From: Archangium lipolyticum
GTDB taxonomy: Bacteria; Myxococcota; Myxococcia; Myxococcales; Myxococcaceae
Direction of reading: 5' to 3'
Length of the DNA stretch: 39,206 nt
Assembly (NCBI RefSeq): GCF_024623785.1
Contig: NZ_JANKBZ010000056.1
Span: forward strand, 1 to 39,206
Under the pieces are notes generated by a model that made no database searches, was not told the origin of the DNA, and saw only the letters and a list, made by a program, of their open reading frames with translations. The stretch's first letter is position 1. Every line of letters begins with the position of its first letter. A program made the position numbers and the translations under genes. Shown in pieces: positions 39,083 to 39,206 of this stretch.

Positions 39083-39206
39083 CTGAGCCATCCCCTCATA
39101 TTGGACCGAAAACTTCCCGGAAAACGGGTTGTTCGGCCAGCAATTCAACGAATCGAGCCATCAAGGGCAGAAGCGTGTCTTCGGGCATCATGGGAATGGC
39201 CTGGTA
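39083..39206. repeat. 124-bp terminal inverted repeat, right copy
   Basis: Exact reverse complement of bases 4-127. The outer end is the last base of the window, so the real element continues beyond it. Confidence 0.95.
39096..39206 (-). CDS. 3' end of the same unidentified protein as at the left end (partial)
   Basis: On the minus strand this encodes the same C-terminal 36 residues as the left end, beginning YQAIPMMPEDTL and ending at a TGA whose last base is 39096. Both copies read outward-to-inward, that is, the genes point into the window from either side. See the left copy for interpretation. Confidence 0.5.
   Translation of the reverse strand, partial: YQAIPMMPEDTLLPLMARFVELLAEQPVFREVFGPI

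Overview
The window reads as chromosomal DNA of a myxobacterium, most likely suborder Cystobacterineae (Archangium/Cystobacter-like). The grounds are very high GC with G/C at third codon positions, many outer-membrane lipoproteins, a Ser/Thr kinase paired with a DUF2381 (TIGR02268) protein, SitA-like lipoprotein toxins, and large histidine kinases and TPR proteins. No rRNA, tRNA, CRISPR array or complete insertion sequence was seen. Family assignments come from reading motifs, not from database searches.

The window starts and ends inside the same sequence. Bases 4-127 and 39083-39206 are a perfect 124-bp inverted repeat, each copy carrying the last codons of one ORF. The window is therefore probably a whole contig lying between two copies of a repeated (probably mobile) element.

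Region 1 (about 200-5640) is an accessory island of kin-discrimination type. It holds two lipoprotein polymorphic toxins resembling the myxobacterial SitA family, each ending in a WHH/HNH-like nuclease domain. Each is followed by an overlapping DUF2019-like putative immunity gene, and a third DUF2019 gene stands just downstream. The second cassette sits between a short-chain dehydrogenase and a glutaryl-CoA dehydrogenase gene. An 85-87 bp direct repeat of the dehydrogenase promoter and first six codons flanks it, so the toxin has captured that promoter and start.

Region 2 (5706-9846) holds the glutaryl-CoA dehydrogenase, a transmembrane Ser/Thr kinase and a secreted DUF2381 protein. Region 3 (10055-16689) is a tight operon: an unknown 142-aa protein, a KaiC-like ATPase with three RecA/KaiC modules, and two multi-domain histidine kinases, with no kaiA, kaiB or receiver gene. 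It ends at a strong hairpin shared with a convergent secreted lipoprotein (16724-19258).

Region 4 (19560-27009) is mostly housekeeping or lineage-specific: an M20 peptidase, a DUF2058 protein, a lipoprotein, a small protein with a sigma-region-4-like motif, an M3-like peptidase, a truncated ISL3-type transposase and an RluA pseudouridine synthase. Region 5 (27063-29251) is a minus-strand operon of nucleotidyltransferase, TIGR04222 membrane protein with a Gly/Cys-rich tail, and a SCO6045-C-terminus-like partner. The expected MNIO (DUF692) enzyme gene is absent and a short possible remnant lies in its place.

Region 6 (29294-38963) has a GT2 glycosyltransferase divergent from a giant TPR protein, then an outer-membrane beta-barrel, an exported protein, a 55-aa basic protein, a methyltransferase, an OB-fold-like lipoprotein, an RluD-like pseudouridine synthase and a small cysteine-rich secreted protein. 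Three copies of one intergenic palindrome (21028, 27018, 35581) lie at gene 3' ends.
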